This document shows positions 11,758 to 22,986 of a stretch of DNA of 64,000 nt, one piece after another (within the stretch, counting starts at the first letter, position 1; every line of letters starts with the position of its first letter). The DNA comes from Selaginella moellendorffii (lineage: Eukaryota; Streptophyta; Lycopodiopsida; Selaginellales; Selaginellaceae). The stretch is from positions 3,158,519 through 3,222,518 of the forward strand of contig NW_003314262.1 in the NCBI RefSeq assembly GCF_000143415.4, given 5' to 3'. A program made the translations under genes and the position numbers. The notes under the pieces are model-generated. The model saw only the letters and a program-made list of their open reading frames with translations. It was not told the DNA's origin and ran no database searches.

Positions 11758-14043
11758 ATGGATCTCAGGAAGGTTTTCGACCAGACTGTTCGAGATTTGT
11801 ACGTCACATGGAACTTCTTCTTTCCCTTTTTCGTTTGATTCATTGAAATCTTTTGTAGGAGGAGAGAAGTAAACAAAAAGGTTTTGAAGGTTCCAGAGAT
11901 CGAACAAAAGGTAACAGGCTCTCGTATTTTTTAATTCGGGCTCGTTAGAACAGAAGTCGGTGTTTTTCCTTTCCTTGCCATAGGTTCTTGATGCTACAAG
12001 TAACGAGCCTTGGGGACCACATGGAACTGCTATGTCCGAAATCGCTCAAGCAACCAGAAACTTGTAAGCTCTCCTTTGTTTTTCCAGGAGGTTTCATGTT
12101 TAAATGTCTCTTTTTGCAGCAATGACTATCAAATGATCATGACGATACTGTGGAAGAGACTGGCCGACACGGGAAGAAACTGGCGTCATGTGTACAAAGT
12201 GAGAGTTTTTCTCAAGGTCTTTGCGAAGTGATGGTCTTTTGTCTTGCCAGGGATTGACACTTTTTGATTTTCTTGTTGCTCATGGAGCTGACAGAGTCAT
12301 CGATGAGCTGCGAGAAAACATCTACCAGATTCAGGTGCGTTTTCTAGTTCTAGAATTCAAATGTCATATTCACTTTGCGTCATTTGCCTACTACAGGGAC
12401 TGGTGGACTTCCAATACGTAGAACCAAATGGAAAGGATCAGGGTGTAAATGTCCGCAAGAAAGCTCAATCTTTGGTTTCTTTATTGAATGACAAGGAAAA
12501 AATTCGCGAAGTTCGTCAGAAGGCCTCCGCAAATAGAGACAAGTAAGTTGTCTGGTCTTTCTTCTTTTCTCTTTGTGAATCTCTTGAGGATTACAACGCA
12601 GGTATCAGGGTTATTCTTCCACCGGCGGCATATTTAAGCCCAGTTCTTACTCTAGCACTGGATCTAGAGGCTTTAGTGACTGGGATGACGACCGAAATGG
12701 TCACGGACGAAATGGTGGTGACAGATTTGGGAGCACGTATGATGACGATCGCTATGGCGATGAACATAGTAAGGAGAGCGATAGATACCGTGATGACTGG
12801 CGTCATGCAGACCGGGAGGATTTTAACAGTGATGAGAACGATTCAAGGTAACTCTAGTGTACTGAGTGTAGTTGCGAATTGTTTCTTTCTTTGCAGAAGC
12901 CCAGCCCCTCCGAGCTACGAAAGTTCTCAAAAAAAGTATATGTCCTGGCCTTCCAATAATACTTATCTAAAAGCCATCGGATTTGCAGGAACACAGGTGC
13001 TGCCCAATCAATGAACAAAGCAACCAGCGCCGACGATGACGATGACTTTGATCCCAGGGCCTCTGGTAAATGACGTAAATGTTTTCGTGCTTTCCTTGGT
13101 TTGCTCTAACGGGACTCCCATACTTTTGCAGCTCCAGCTCCAGCCCCGCGTGCTCCTGTGGCTCCACAAGTTGATTTTCTGGGACAACTAGATTTTTTGT
13201 CAGCGCCAACGCCAGAGGTGGATCCCTTTGCGAGTCCTGAGTTGGTCTCTGGACCGAAAACTGTGAATGTAAGTTGTTTCTTGTTTTCCGACTTCTCGCA
13301 ATACTGAATTCTTCTGCAGCAATCCACTGCCTCAAATCTTTTCGACTCCGATGCATTTTCCAGCGATTTTGGTGCCTTTACGTCGGCCTCCACGGTGCCG
13401 ACCACTACGAGCAAAACAGATCTCTTTGCTACCGATCCTTTTGCTCAGCTCAACAAACCAGCGCCGGCCAACGACAGCGTTGCGCTCAACTCTTTCGACG
13501 CGTTCGAAACTCTTTCCTCTCAAGCACCAGCACCGGCTGCGGCTTCTTTCAACGCCTTCGAAACTCTTTCCTCTCAAACACCACCTCCGGCTGCGGCTTC
13601 TTCCTTCGTCGATACAATCGCGCCTCCAGCTGCTCAAACCAAGCAAGGCTTCCAGACGAAATCATCGGTGTGGGCAGACTCTTTGTCATCGGGCCTTATT
13701 GATCTAAACATCACAGCTCGTAAGTGTCAACTATTATACACTGATGGATAACCGGTGTCCTTTCTACTTTCGTTTCGCAGCTAAGAACAATCCATCCTCG
13801 GAGTTTGGAGATTGGACAGGAGAGCAAGCTTTTAGCAGTGGTTTCAAACCGATGGGATCTGGAAGTGGTCTTGGCCTCGCGGGAGCAAGCGGCCTTGCTC
13901 CGCCGCCGCCACCACCAACGATCGATCCATTCGCATTCGGCACGACAACCATCTCCACAAACGCAACATTTTCCAGCATGGCTCCTCCTACGACTTCGAA
14001 TCCACCAACACAAAACGATCCTTTTGCAGGCCTGATAAAGTAA
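11758..14043 (+). CDS. Epsin, ENTH-domain clathrin adaptor (multi-exon)
   Basis: This is an endocytic or trans-Golgi clathrin adaptor. The ATG at 11758 opens [14 protein letters not shown], and the first intron starts at 11799. Later exons continue [67 protein letters not shown] and [20 protein letters not shown], a complete ENTH domain that binds phosphoinositides. After it come a Gly/Asp/Arg-rich linker (about 12600-12850), a [10 protein letters not shown] segment, DPF motifs that can bind AP-2-type adaptors (TDPFAQ, VDPFAS, IDPFAF, NDPFAG), and a tandem repeat of the unit FETLSSQ. The stop is at 14041-14043 and the total is about 500 residues with introns of 45-110 bases. It resembles plant EPSIN2/3. 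It is divergent from the kinesin gene. Confidence 0.9.
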
Positions 14044-14640
14044 AACAGTATTTACAAGAAATACATGGTATGAATTATTCTTTTCTTTCATTCATCAGTT
14101 ACTCATTTCCTTTTCAGGATTCAGAGAAAATCTGTACTCCATGTCATAAATGCGACCTTCGTTATTATCAGTTTCGTGATATGTTTAATGTTCTCAAGTA
14201 CTTCCGATGCGAGCGACATGTTTATTGAGAGAAAGAAAAGATTAGTGCGAGATTAATCTTTATATGGCTGTGACGAGACGACTATATATGTTCATGATCC
14301 AAAGCGTGTAAAATAGAAGAACTGAAACTGTTTTACCGGGAGCCATTGTCCTCATCTACAGGCCTTGCTGCTGCTATTGTGTTTCTTTTTCTTCCCTTCC
14401 ATTTGCATGGCTTGCCTGTTTGAATGGAAATGGCACAATACCTTGAAATCTCCTAGCGTTGATGCTTAAGCCAGCTCGAGCTTAGAGCATTGTCGAGTAA
14501 CAAAATCCTTGCACTCGTGTTTACTTGATGGAACCATGCATGTGTTGCGATTGTGGCCGAATTAAGGGATCATCTTGAACCTGGAGGGTTAGCACTCACT
14601 GTTCAAAGATTCTAAGGAGTTCATCATTGTCACAAACCTG
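14044..14640. other. Epsin 3' region; nothing else seen
   Basis: AT-rich sequence follows the epsin stop and probably includes its 3' UTR. No open frame or RNA gene is recognisable on either strand. Confidence 0.3.
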
Positions 14641-14679
14641 TAACCTGTGGATGCGTTATTTGGCACTAAAAGGACTCCC

Positions 14680-15215
14680 GTAAAATCATGAGGAACGAGG
14701 TGTGCTGAACATTGAGATGCAAGAACTGTAAATCAGAATGTCTGTCCTGGAAAAAGAGAAATTAACGTAAAAGATTTCTCGACATTCTTCCAAAGCAACG
14801 TCTTACCACTTGGGCTACCACCTCGAACCAATCAGTCGTGCGATTGGAACATAGCAAAACAGAAACACACATCACGCACACACACACGCACACCGACGGA
14901 CGGACCTTGGTGATTAGAGGCGGTCCTTTTGTCTTGTGTTCATCCCTGAAATCGTAAACCCACAGCAGCCGCAGCTTATAAAACACAAAACAAACCACGG
15001 GAGAGCTTTTCGATCCAATATTCTTTGGTGTCACATCAACTATATCAACTGGCGCACTGTCCTGCAAGGCTTCGAGTTTAGCAAAACCATTGAAAACTCG
15101 CTAAAATTCCTGGGAACTTACCAGAGATGGAAGTCTGAGCGGCAGCACCGATGCCTCACAATTGAATCCTGTGCAGCACATGGACACACTCCTCATACCT
15201 CTGCTCGATTAGATC
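14680..15215 (-). CDS. Possible short multi-exon gene, unassigned
   Basis: On the - strand several pieces carry splice-like borders. The pieces are MRSVSMCCTGFNCEASVLPL (near 15200-15130), DSAPVDIVDVTPKNIGSKSSPV (near 15060-15000) behind a TTGCAG, DEHKTKGPPLITK (near 14940-14900), a piece with WFEVVAQV (near 14810), and a last piece HSDLQFLHLNVQHTSFLM ending in a stop near 14680. The pattern fits a small intron-rich gene, but I recognise no family and the frame phase between pieces is only partly convincing. It could also be chance. Confidence 0.25.
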
Positions 15216-15869
15216 CAGCCAAGACTGCCCTTTGTTTTTTCCTCTTCTGATCGCCAGAAGAACTTTTCTTTTCTTTTCTGCTAAGACTCTCGTTCATGAG
15301 ATCATGAGCGCTCCCTGCACAGAAGAATCCAGATCTTGAAAAGAGTAAAGCAATGGATGGACAAAGAGAGCAAAGAGCGGGGGGAAGAAACTTCTTTTAA
15401 TGAGAAGAAATTCATTTTTTCGCTCTCCAGGCAACATGGCAAGGAATGGAACGACACGATCTGTCGGTGGAGGGCCGAGTGATGTGAGCTGAACGGGCAT
15501 TTAGTGGTCAGGTATACCAAATCTCAAAGTACAAACACGCAGATCTAGATGACACACAAGAATGCCAGGAATTCTCACGGCTTGATTCTTTTCAGGCAAA
15601 CTCATGAATGAATTCCCATCTCACAAAGCGATCTCAATCCCAGCACTCGCGACTCCACCAATCCAGCGCAGAATCGCCATCCCATCCCAGCGAGCGCGCC
15701 CAAGAACCCTAGAGCTGGCTCACGCGAGAGAGAAATAAACAAATTAGAATTTTGAGCGGGAAAAAACTTAAAGGCAGCCGCGTGGCACGATCCACGCCAT
15801 CTGCGGACGGGAAATCGACGGCGACGTTCCACATTCCAGCCGTACGCTCCCTACGTACGCCCTCCGAGT
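15216..15869. other. Intergenic region with no supported gene
   Basis: Short frames occur on both strands but none shows a domain or good splice sites. The right end, 15600-15869, is more GC-rich and probably carries the 3' UTR of the trihelix gene on the - strand. Confidence 0.3.
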
Positions 15870-17883
15870 CTATGGGAGATCGTGTTGTCTCCTCCGCATC
15901 TTCGATATCTCTTTCTCGTAAACACCCTGTGCGTAAAGAGAATGTAAAAAAGCTGTGATTTTGATTTTCTTACCTCCATAAGCTTTCTCACAAGCTCGTT
16001 GCGGTACTTGTTCTTGTCCTCGTAAACTTGCATCGCGTCCTTGAGCTCTTTCTCCTGTGGATTTTTCTTTGCGATCAAGAGAATCGAGAATTCGAGCTTT
16101 GGAAGCTTACCTTGGATTCACAAAGTTGTTTCAAGTAGACTAGCTCCATGTCGGCCGCATCGATTCTCGACTTTAAGTCTAGAAGATCTCTACGAGCTCC
16201 AAATTCCGAGCTCTCCGGATCCTACAAGAAAAGTGTACGTAAGAAAATGTTCGACCAAAGATCCAGAAAAAGAATGCTCCTGTGAAAACCAAGAGAGGAA
16301 AAAAAACAGAAGGGAAAAAAAGAATACTTGCATGTCTTTGCTGTGAAGATGGTGGCCTGTTATAACTCAGCTCCCGGAGAAGATTGATCGCCTCCTTTTG
16401 CTGCATGAGCAGGAGCTTGATCGAATCCGAAAAACTGGCCGGAAACGATCCCTCCATCGATCCTCCTGCCGCCGCTGCCGCCGCTGGCGATCCGCCCACC
16501 CCCGCTGCTGGAATCTGTCCCGAGTTGATCACGCAAAGCTTCTTTTTGGAATGCGAATGCTTGCTCGTCGTCGTGTAAAACTCGCGAGGACTGCTCTCGG
16601 CGGCAGTCTCCCGCCGCGGATCCGTCGAGGGTGACGATCCATCCAAGTTGTTCGTGGAGGCGCTCTTGCTGGGCGGGAGGAGCACGCCCGGATCGAAGCT
16701 GTTGTTCCGCAAGATCCTCTTGTCAGTGCTGTTGATCACCACCACCTTGTTGTTGGCTCCAAATATCTCCTCGTCGGTGGCACCAGCCACGGCATCGACG
16801 ATCAAGTCGCCCTTGCTTGCGTGGAGCGCGAGCTCAGATCCGGAAGAGATCCCGGAGCTGAAAGTCGTGTACTTTGGATCGCTCCCAAAAATGGCCTCCA
16901 TCTTGGAGAACCACTGCCAGCCGGAGCCGGAGCTATGGCTTCCAGTCAACTGGATCATCTCCTTCTCGCTCTTGTACTTGCGCTTGAGATTGCTCATCTT
17001 GTAGGAGCACTGCTTGGCGTTCTTCCACAGCTCCTTGGAAGAATTGCTGGCGGTGGCGATGGTGGTCAAGTTGCTACTGTTTGGAGGAGTGATGGCGTAG
17101 CATCGCTCGTTGACGCTGCTGGCGAGCTCCTCCCATTCCTCTCCCCGGAAGTTCCTCCCGTTGATCGCAAGCCTCTTCTCGCGGAAGACGTCGAGGAGCA
17201 CCGAGGTGGCGTGGGTGCTCCAGCTTCCCGCATCTTTGGAGCCTTCTTTGCTGTCGGCTTGATCGGCGATGGCGTCGGAGGATTTGTTGAGTTGTTCTAG
17301 TTGCTGCTCGGCATGGTGGTCATGCTGTCGCTGCTGCTGTTGCTGCTGCTGGCTCAAGTTTTGATCTGACAGACTTCTTGGTTGCTGCTTCTCTTGCTGT
17401 TCTTGATCGTCTTCGTCGTCGTCGACGTCGACTTCGCCGTTTTTCATCAAGCTGAAAGATGGTGGTGGCGGATCCTGCTGTGGAGTGGTGCTGCTCGAGA
17501 TGTGTACTCGAAGTTCTATGCGAAAGAAAAAAGATTCAATTTTGTGAACTACAAACTCTGGGAGATCGAAGCAGAAAACGTAAAAACCACAAGCAAACCA
17601 TAGCCAGGATAAACATATCTCAGAAAGTAAGCATTTCTCGTAAGAATTCCAGCCATGGACACAGAGAGGTTCCTTTTGTCGCGATTTCCAGAAGTCAACA
17701 CACAGACAAAGCGATACAAGGAGTATAAAGCATTGAATCAATCAATCTGGCAAGTATCTCTTCAAGGAAAAGGAGGAAAAACTCACCATTTTTTGGATGG
17801 TCTGGCTGCTGCTGCTGATGATGATGATGATCATGCTGCTGGAAGTAGTCCATGGGATCATCGTCTTCCACAAACGCCTCCAT
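15870..17883 (-). CDS. Trihelix (MYB/SANT-like) transcription factor
   Basis: This is a plant-specific DNA-binding factor. Exon 1 starts at the ATG at 17883 (MEAFVEDDDPMDYFQQ), has a His/Gln-rich run and ends near 17789. Exon 2 starts near 17516 and includes acidic and poly-Gln stretches. The trihelix domain in it reads STHATSVLLDVFREKRLAIN, RNFRGEEWEELASSVNER, KNAKQCSYKMSNLKRKYKSE and SGWQWFSKMEAIFGSDPKY, with the expected Trp spacing. Later come an Ala/Gly-rich stretch (GGSPAAAAAAGGSMEG), then a C-terminal coiled coil (RDLLDLKSRIDAADMELVYL, EKELKDAMQVYEDKNKYRNE, EKEISKMRRRQHDLP) and a stop at 15870. The intron after QQRH begins GCAAGT, apparently a GC-AG intron. The domain best fits the SIP1/ASIL clade. 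Large + strand frames over exon 2 are shadows of biased codons. Confidence 0.88.
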
Positions 17884-18570
17884 TGCCTGCGAGCTCTAGC
17901 AGCAGCAGTGGCAGCACTGATAAGCATTCTTCTTCTTCTTCGTTGCCTTGTCCGCCACAGCCAAAAACCCCAGAAAACCAAAACGCAAGAACACCATCCA
18001 ACCCAAAAGCCAGGAAAGCTTCGATCAAGACGCTCTCGCCATCAACGCCCCGCTTCGATCATTTGGGCGCTCAATCCATGGCGCCCGCTCGCCTCCCCAG
18101 CGAAGATTCGAGCAAAAGAGAGGAGCAAAAGAGAGGAAAAAAAACAGTAAAAAAAAAAGAGAAATCTCCCACCAATTCTTCGTCTTCTTCTCCCAGTTTT
18201 CCTTTTTCGCTTCTTCCCTTGCATTGTTTTCTCATATAAACAATGATTGAGCTCATTCGCTGTAGAGCACTGGGTCGTAAAAAACGGAAAAGAAAAAGAA
18301 ATTTACCCCTTCCAACCTTTACTAAATTAACACACTATCAAACAAAGAGATAAATTTACTCTTTCCTTAAAAAAAGTACATGCCTAGGCCTATACTTAGT
18401 CATCCATGCGCCTGAAAGGGCAAAAAGTATCACTAGATTTGTTTAATAGTTATTATCTTAATGAAATGTTTATCTTATTTATAATGGTCTGTCCGAAACC
18501 CGGAATTTAAATACAATTGATTTAAGCATTGTTTAGCCGGTCCACGTCGGGGGTGATTAAATTTAATCTC
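17884..18570. other. Upstream region of the trihelix gene
   Basis: The first 350 bases hold long pyrimidine or purine stretches (for example the A-rich run near 18140-18165) and are likely the promoter and 5' UTR. From about 18290 the sequence becomes AT-rich without gene signals. Confidence 0.35.
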
Positions 18571-19020
18571 TGGAAAGCTTTGGAGATGGGGTCACTCTGT
18601 CCACTGACAAGGACAAAGGAGAAAGTTAAAAGAGGGTTTTTAGAGGAAAGAAAGAACATTTGGATGGGATCTCTTTCCTTGGAGGGTACAGTGGAATTGC
18701 ACCTCGCAGATCTTCGTCCTCATTTCGATATCACCAAAGATGCAATGCAGCACTTTGCTCGATCCAGTTTTCGCTAATGCTGCCACTTGAGCGTCACTAT
18801 CAGCATTGCGAAAGCTCTTCTTTCATTATTTTTTCTTCTTGCTTCTATATGTTGAAAGAGCTTAAAAGCTTGATTTTGATCCCCTGCAAAATTTAAGAGC
18901 TATAAGATCGGTTTGGGATTGATAAGTATAACTATAAGATTGAAAGGTACCTGAGTTTTTCCATGCCTTCTTTTTGTCCCCTTTGTAAACTTGTAGAGAT
19001 TTCGCTTCTTCTGACCAGCA
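18571..19020 (-). repeat. Duplicated segment, copy 1 (possible gene fragment)
   Basis: This stretch repeats at 20100-20520 in the same orientation with many point differences and small indels. Shared blocks include TGGAAAGCTTTGGAGATGGG at the left edge, GATGCAATGCAGCACTTTGC, and GCTGCCACTTGAGCGTCACT. On the - strand a protein-like frame reads SDAQVAALAKTGSSKVLHCI; the other copy reads SDAQVAALEKTRSSKVLHCI but has an in-frame stop afterwards. Upstream pieces with splice-like borders also match loosely. The gene family is unknown. Confidence 0.5.
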
Positions 19021-19327
19021 GCTAGGGATCAAGTAAAAACTGTGACAGCCAATTTTTAAGTACCACTGACAAAAAGTTCGTGCCTGCAACTTGGTATTAA
19101 AAAAAGAGTAACCAATTCTTTATAGCACGAATCATACTTTTAGTCCAGATCTAAACTCGCTCACACCACTGCTCCAATCGAATTAGTCCAAATCTAAATT
19201 ACTCGCTGCACGAATGAAAATGAACCATTGAGCAAATGGTTAGAAGAATAAAGTCATCAGGAGATGAATCAACCATCGTACAATTCAAGAGCTTAAATTA
19301 TAACCAAGAAAAAAGAGCATTGCGAAT
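19021..19327. other. AT-rich spacer
   Basis: No gene or RNA signal was seen in this stretch. Confidence 0.3.
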
Positions 19328-19462
19328 TCATCCAAGCTCTCTCGATTTGTGAGCATTAAAGTACGGCATGGCTGATAGCACAAGAACTTGCCTGACACTA
19401 GCAGAGAAAGCACTTCCTTCCAGATCTTTTCCGGTTTTGGGCCACACGTAGTGCATTGTACC
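19328..19462 (-). pseudogene. PhyH-related terminal-exon remnant
   Basis: The segment around 19430-19470 matches the acceptor and first residues of the last PhyH exon at about 32055-32095: GTMHYVW after an AG site in both. Downstream the frame differs and ends VLSAMPYFNAHKSRELG at a TGA (19328-19330). It is either the last exon of a diverged relative or a fragment captured by the local duplications; no upstream exons are recognisable. Confidence 0.35.
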
Positions 19463-19999
19463 TGTCAAGAAAGGTCTAGTGTTTGCTTAGAGTTGTCACT
19501 TAGTATCCGATGAGAGCCAGCTCCAGTCTCCACCAAAGTTTTCTCTGGAACCACAGAGAGCTTTTAAGTGCTGAGAAAGTACTTGAAGAAACAAAACGCA
19601 AGAGACAAACTTGCAAAGCTCAAACATTCATAGTACTTATCGTGAATAGATCTCAAAGTTGTGTGATCAGCTGAGCAGCACAAACAAGTCAAAGGAAGTA
19701 AGGTCAAGATTGATGTAATCTTTGACAACTTGGTTCAGTAATAAGCTTGTCATTGTCACTCTACTCTAGCAAACCTATCTTAGGGGACAAAAAGGTAGAC
19801 TTTTGGGACTAGGAGGTTGGTTTTTCTCTATATCATGAAAATGTGATAATGGTTGTTTCCATATCACAATGAAAATCTGATTGTATCTTGAATCATACAA
19901 AACATGACTAAAAATGTGGGCTTTATCTACACATGTTATATATATATACATTCTCTAATGTCTCATAAAGGTTAAATAAGTACTCTTTGAATATGAAGG
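19463..19999. other. Repeat-derived spacer left of the gap
   Basis: No gene is visible. Parts resemble other places in the window: 19500-19565 is similar to about 26750-27005 (CTTAGTA, then GATGAG, then TTTTCT, then ACAGAGAG), and 19850-19915 is similar to about 30650-30765. This points to shared dispersed repeats or to an older segmental duplication. Confidence 0.35.
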
Positions 20000-20099
20000 N
20001 NNNNNNNNNNNNNNNNNNNNNNNNNNNNNNNNNNNNNNNNNNNNNNNNNNNNNNNNNNNNNNNNNNNNNNNNNNNNNNNNNNNNNNNNNNNNNNNNNNN
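20000..20099. other. Assembly gap of 100 N
   Basis: Exactly 100 unknown bases, the usual placeholder for a gap of unknown length. The right copy of the local duplication begins at the first base after the gap, so order and copy number here are unreliable. Confidence 0.98.
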
Positions 20100-20520
20100 T
20101 GGAAAGCTTTGGAGATGGGTCACTCCGTCCACTCCCAATTGACAATGACAAAGAAAGTAAAGAGAGTTTCTGTAGAAAAGAAGAACAAAATAGAAACGAA
20201 AGGAGACAACTTAGCCGTGCCCTCCATCTCTATCTGGAGAGTACAGAGGAATTGCATCTCTCAGATCTTTCTCCTCATTTCCGCATCACCAACGATGCAA
20301 TGCAGCACTTTGCTCGATCGAGTCTTCTCTAATGCTGCCACTTGAGCGTCACTACCAGCATTTCTTTTCTCAGAAGCTTGATTCACTGCAAAGTTTGAGA
20401 GCTATAAGATCGGTTTTGGATTGATAAGTGCAAGATACCTGAGTATTTCCATTCCATCTTTTTTGTCCGTTTTTGTTCTTTGTTTTTCTTTTGTAGAGTT
20501 CGTGCTTCTCGCGGACAGCC
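20100..20520 (-). repeat. Duplicated segment, copy 2
   Basis: This is the partner of 18571-19020, starting directly at the gap edge. It contains the frame SDAQVAALEKTRSSKVLHCI on the - strand, interrupted by a stop soon after. Compared with copy 1 it has deletions in the middle (for example after CACTACCAGCATT near 20360). Confidence 0.5.
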
Positions 20521-20882
20521 TGCACCTTGGTAGAAAGGAGACGCAATAAAGCACGAGGTATAGTTTTCGTTTCGCAACTGCTCAATCAAAACTTGACAAA
20601 ACAATGGTTTAGGAAAAAAGACGCTTCAATCGTCTGTTTATGTGTTGCTGTGTTGCCTTACCTGAACTTGAATCCTCTACAAGTAGTACGAATATGTTTT
20701 GCCATCGTAGGCTTTGTGTACAAATGTGGCCGCTTGCAGGTCTCTTGGTGTAGCACTTTCATTTTGTGGTCACAGGGAAAACTTGGATGACTGGAGCTCG
20801 CTCTTATCTGGTATTAAGTGATCAGTCTAACATATGCGAGACCTTTGACAAGTACATTGTGTGGAAGCCATTGTCCCGGCAG
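20521..20882. other. Spacer, no supported gene
   Basis: Short frames occur on both strands without domains. The end, a pyrimidine-poor stretch up to the CAG at 20880-20882, serves as the acceptor side of the following orphan exon. Confidence 0.25.
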
Positions 20883-21194
20883 TCCGGGGCTGTGAGGCCG
20901 TCTTCCACACAGCCTGCCCCTTCTTCTGGAAGTTTGACACCCCAGATGTAAGAATCTAGCTGGTTTTGCTCGTGGGCGATGAGAAATTTTCTGAGTTTTT
21001 TTTTCTGCCAGGATGTGTTGGTCCCAGCAATCACTGGAACGGAGAATTTGATCCGTGCTTGCAGCGAGGAGAAGATCAAGGGAGTGGTGATGACCTCCTC
21101 CGGCGCAGCGGTCATGGTTGACCCGGATCGTCCCGAGGACAAGGTGGTTGATGAGAGCTGCTGGACGAACGTTGACCACTGCCGCAAAATCGAG
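20883..21194 (+). pseudogene. Two orphan exons of a cinnamoyl-CoA-reductase-like SDR
   Basis: Exon A (20883-20947) encodes RGCEAVFHTACPFFWKFDTP and ends at a GT donor. Exon B (21012-21194) begins DVLVPAITGTENLIRACSEE and continues through VVMTSSGAAVMVDPDRPED and ends HCRKIE. These match the central part of NAD(P)H-dependent extended short-chain dehydrogenases of the cinnamoyl-CoA reductase/dihydroflavonol reductase family, with the TSSGAA region holding the catalytic Ser strand. The next family block (YxxxK) should follow but is absent, and the N-terminal Rossmann GxxGxxG exon is not found upstream. Exon B ends in GCAAGT, a possible GC donor. About 83 of a usual 320 residues are present, so this is a gene fragment. 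Confidence 0.6.
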
Positions 21195-21254
21195 GCAAGT
21201 AAATGATATCTGGATTCAGGAAGTTTATCTCCGAAAGAAGGTAAACTTTTTACT

Positions 21255-22225
21255 TAGCAAACCTGTGGAAATAAATGTGAATCCTTAGACTCACCCGGTA
21301 GGAGCGCGGCATCTATCCGGCTTTAAGCACACGTAGTATTGTACCTGCAAGTGTCACTAAAAGTGGTAAGGAAGGAGCACGAAGCACACGCTCTGGAAAC
21401 ATGACATTTATTCCCGGGCCGGGGATCAAACTTGACTCTTTCGCCAACGCAACGAAGCCCCGTCGCTTTTTACTGTCTTCTCCAATCCCTAGAGCACCGT
21501 GGACAGCAAATGAGGCCTTCGGGCTCCATATCCCATTTAAGAAGCGTGAGCTGCGATGGTTGGACCTCAACAAACCGATGAGATCCCTTCTAGTTCTGAC
21601 CTCGTCAAAGGAAGCTGTCATGTCGCTCTTGTAGTCATCTTGAGAAAGAAGCAATCCGGCAAATAGATACAGAACAGTGACACGCAGTCATTAGTGTATT
21701 CCACTTTTCTTTTTGACGTTACTGTGAAGAAGTTTCCACTTGTGTATCTGTTTGCAATTAAACGGAGATAACTTGGTCACCGGAAAGCTGCCAATACGAG
21801 TGATCGTTATGCCAAGGTCTGGTTGCTGAGTACCAGGTTCTTTCACGAGAACTGGTCGTAGAAGAGCCCCGCCAGCTTTCCCCTGTGTTATATGGAACGA
21901 AAACGAGAAGAAACACGGATAAAAAAAACACATCATCATCCGCTTCGCTATGTCGCAACACTTGAATTAGAGCTCCAGAATTCTAAGCTGACCTCCATAG
22001 GAGAATAAATTCCTTCGAAAATGCAGGATTCCTCGAGGAAGTGATCTCTAGCTGCAATGCTGGCGAATTTGTAGAGCGCGAAAATAAAGTTTTAGGGTGT
22101 GCGAGAGGGTCAAGGTCGACAAAAAAGGGAGATGATGCCTTAGAACTGGTCTCACAAAGGACACTAAAGAACTTACCTGGATTTTTCATGTTATTGTCAA
22201 CGCGAGGTTGCTCCACCCAGGACGA
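21255..22225 (-). pseudogene. Degraded phytanoyl-CoA dioxygenase (PhyH) copy
   Basis: This broken copy resembles the intact PhyH gene at 31993-33458, in the same orientation and exon order. Recognisable pieces are SSWVEQPRV with DNNMKNPGKF (about 22225-22175), LVKEPGT with damaged surroundings (about 21860-21820), KWKLLHS (about 21735), YKSDMTASF (about 21630), SFAVHGALGIGEDSKKRRGF (about 21510) and a last exon ending KDSHLFPQV (about 21275). The HND iron-binding motif is destroyed by indels, several exons are missing or out of frame, and exon 1 is gone. At about 22225 similarity stops abruptly and copia sequence begins, so insertion or rearrangement removed the 5' part. Confidence 0.75.
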
Positions 22226-22275
22226 AGCACACTTTCGATACGTTATGAAATTAATTGAGCAGAAAATTCTTACAT
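22226..22275 (+). mobile_element. Truncated 5' LTR and primer-binding-site remnant of a copia element
   Basis: The sequence ending TTGAGCAGAAAATTCTTACA aligns with the end of the 3' LTR (CTGAGCAAAAAATTCTCA, 25969-25986). Only about the last 48 bases of the LTR remain. It is followed by TGATATCGAG, a damaged version of the usual initiator-Met primer-binding site (TGGTATCAGAG). Confidence 0.6.
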
Positions 22276-22374
22276 GATATCGAGTTGAAATGATCCAATG
22301 GCCAATCCGATGCGCCAGACCATAGACCAGTCTCCACCACCACCTTGTTACTAGATTTTTTCTAGATTTTAACA

Positions 22375-22986
22375 ATGGCTGGGTCTTCCTCTAATCCACC
22401 TCCTCCTCCACCTCCTGCAAATTCAGGCTCGTCTCCTGGAAACTGGGACGGTTGGGCGAAGATGCTTAACAAATTCATGGGGACAAACTTTGCGACATGG
22501 CGTACCAAAGTCCAACTTATCCTCCTTGCTAAGGACTGCTGTATCGTGGACGGAACAGAGCGTAAACCTATGGACCTCGCACTTCAACCGGCATGGGAGA
22601 GTCGCAATTGCAAGGCGCTATTTGTGGTTGGACTTAGATTGGGCGATGAGTACATACACTTGCTTGATCTCGCAAAGGATGCACACGCAAACCGGGATGC
22701 TCTTCTTGCTGTTTTCTCGGCCAGGGCTGAGAATGCTGAAGTGACGCTTACCCAGAAATTCCTGAACATGTGCATAGATCCAAAAGACGCTATTGCGACC
22801 TACATCGGCAAGCTTCGTGGTCTCATGGCTGAACTCAAAGAGGCTGGGCCGCCCGTCTCTGAAGAACAAGCCAAGGCGCTGATTCTCTGCTCTATCACCC
22901 CAGAGCTACAGCAGTTCTCGTCCATGCTCTCATTCATTCCGGGTCAAACACTTGGGACTGTTTGCTGGAAGAAGAGCGCAAGATGA
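22375..22986 (+). pseudogene. Copia gag (C-terminally disrupted)
   Basis: The 203-codon frame starts MAGSSSNPPPPPPPANSGSS and holds the core of a Ty1/copia capsid protein. This includes NKFMGTNFATWRTKVQLILL (the typical GxNFxxWK motif), then DCCIVDGTERKP and AYIGKLRGL-like text (ATYIGKLRGLMAELKEAG). The frame runs into a stop at 22984-22986 after a frameshift near LGTV. The following bases in another frame resume with LEEERKMKERSQ and the text up to RNCGKMGH, the remains of a CCHC zinc knuckle. Gag normally packages element RNA; here it is not intact. Confidence 0.8.

Noticed and set aside
17655-18239. 194-codon + strand frame over the trihelix 5' end
   Set aside because: It overlaps exon 1 and the intron of the trihelix gene. 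Low-complexity Asp/Ser/Pro content comes from the CAT/CAG repeats on the other strand.
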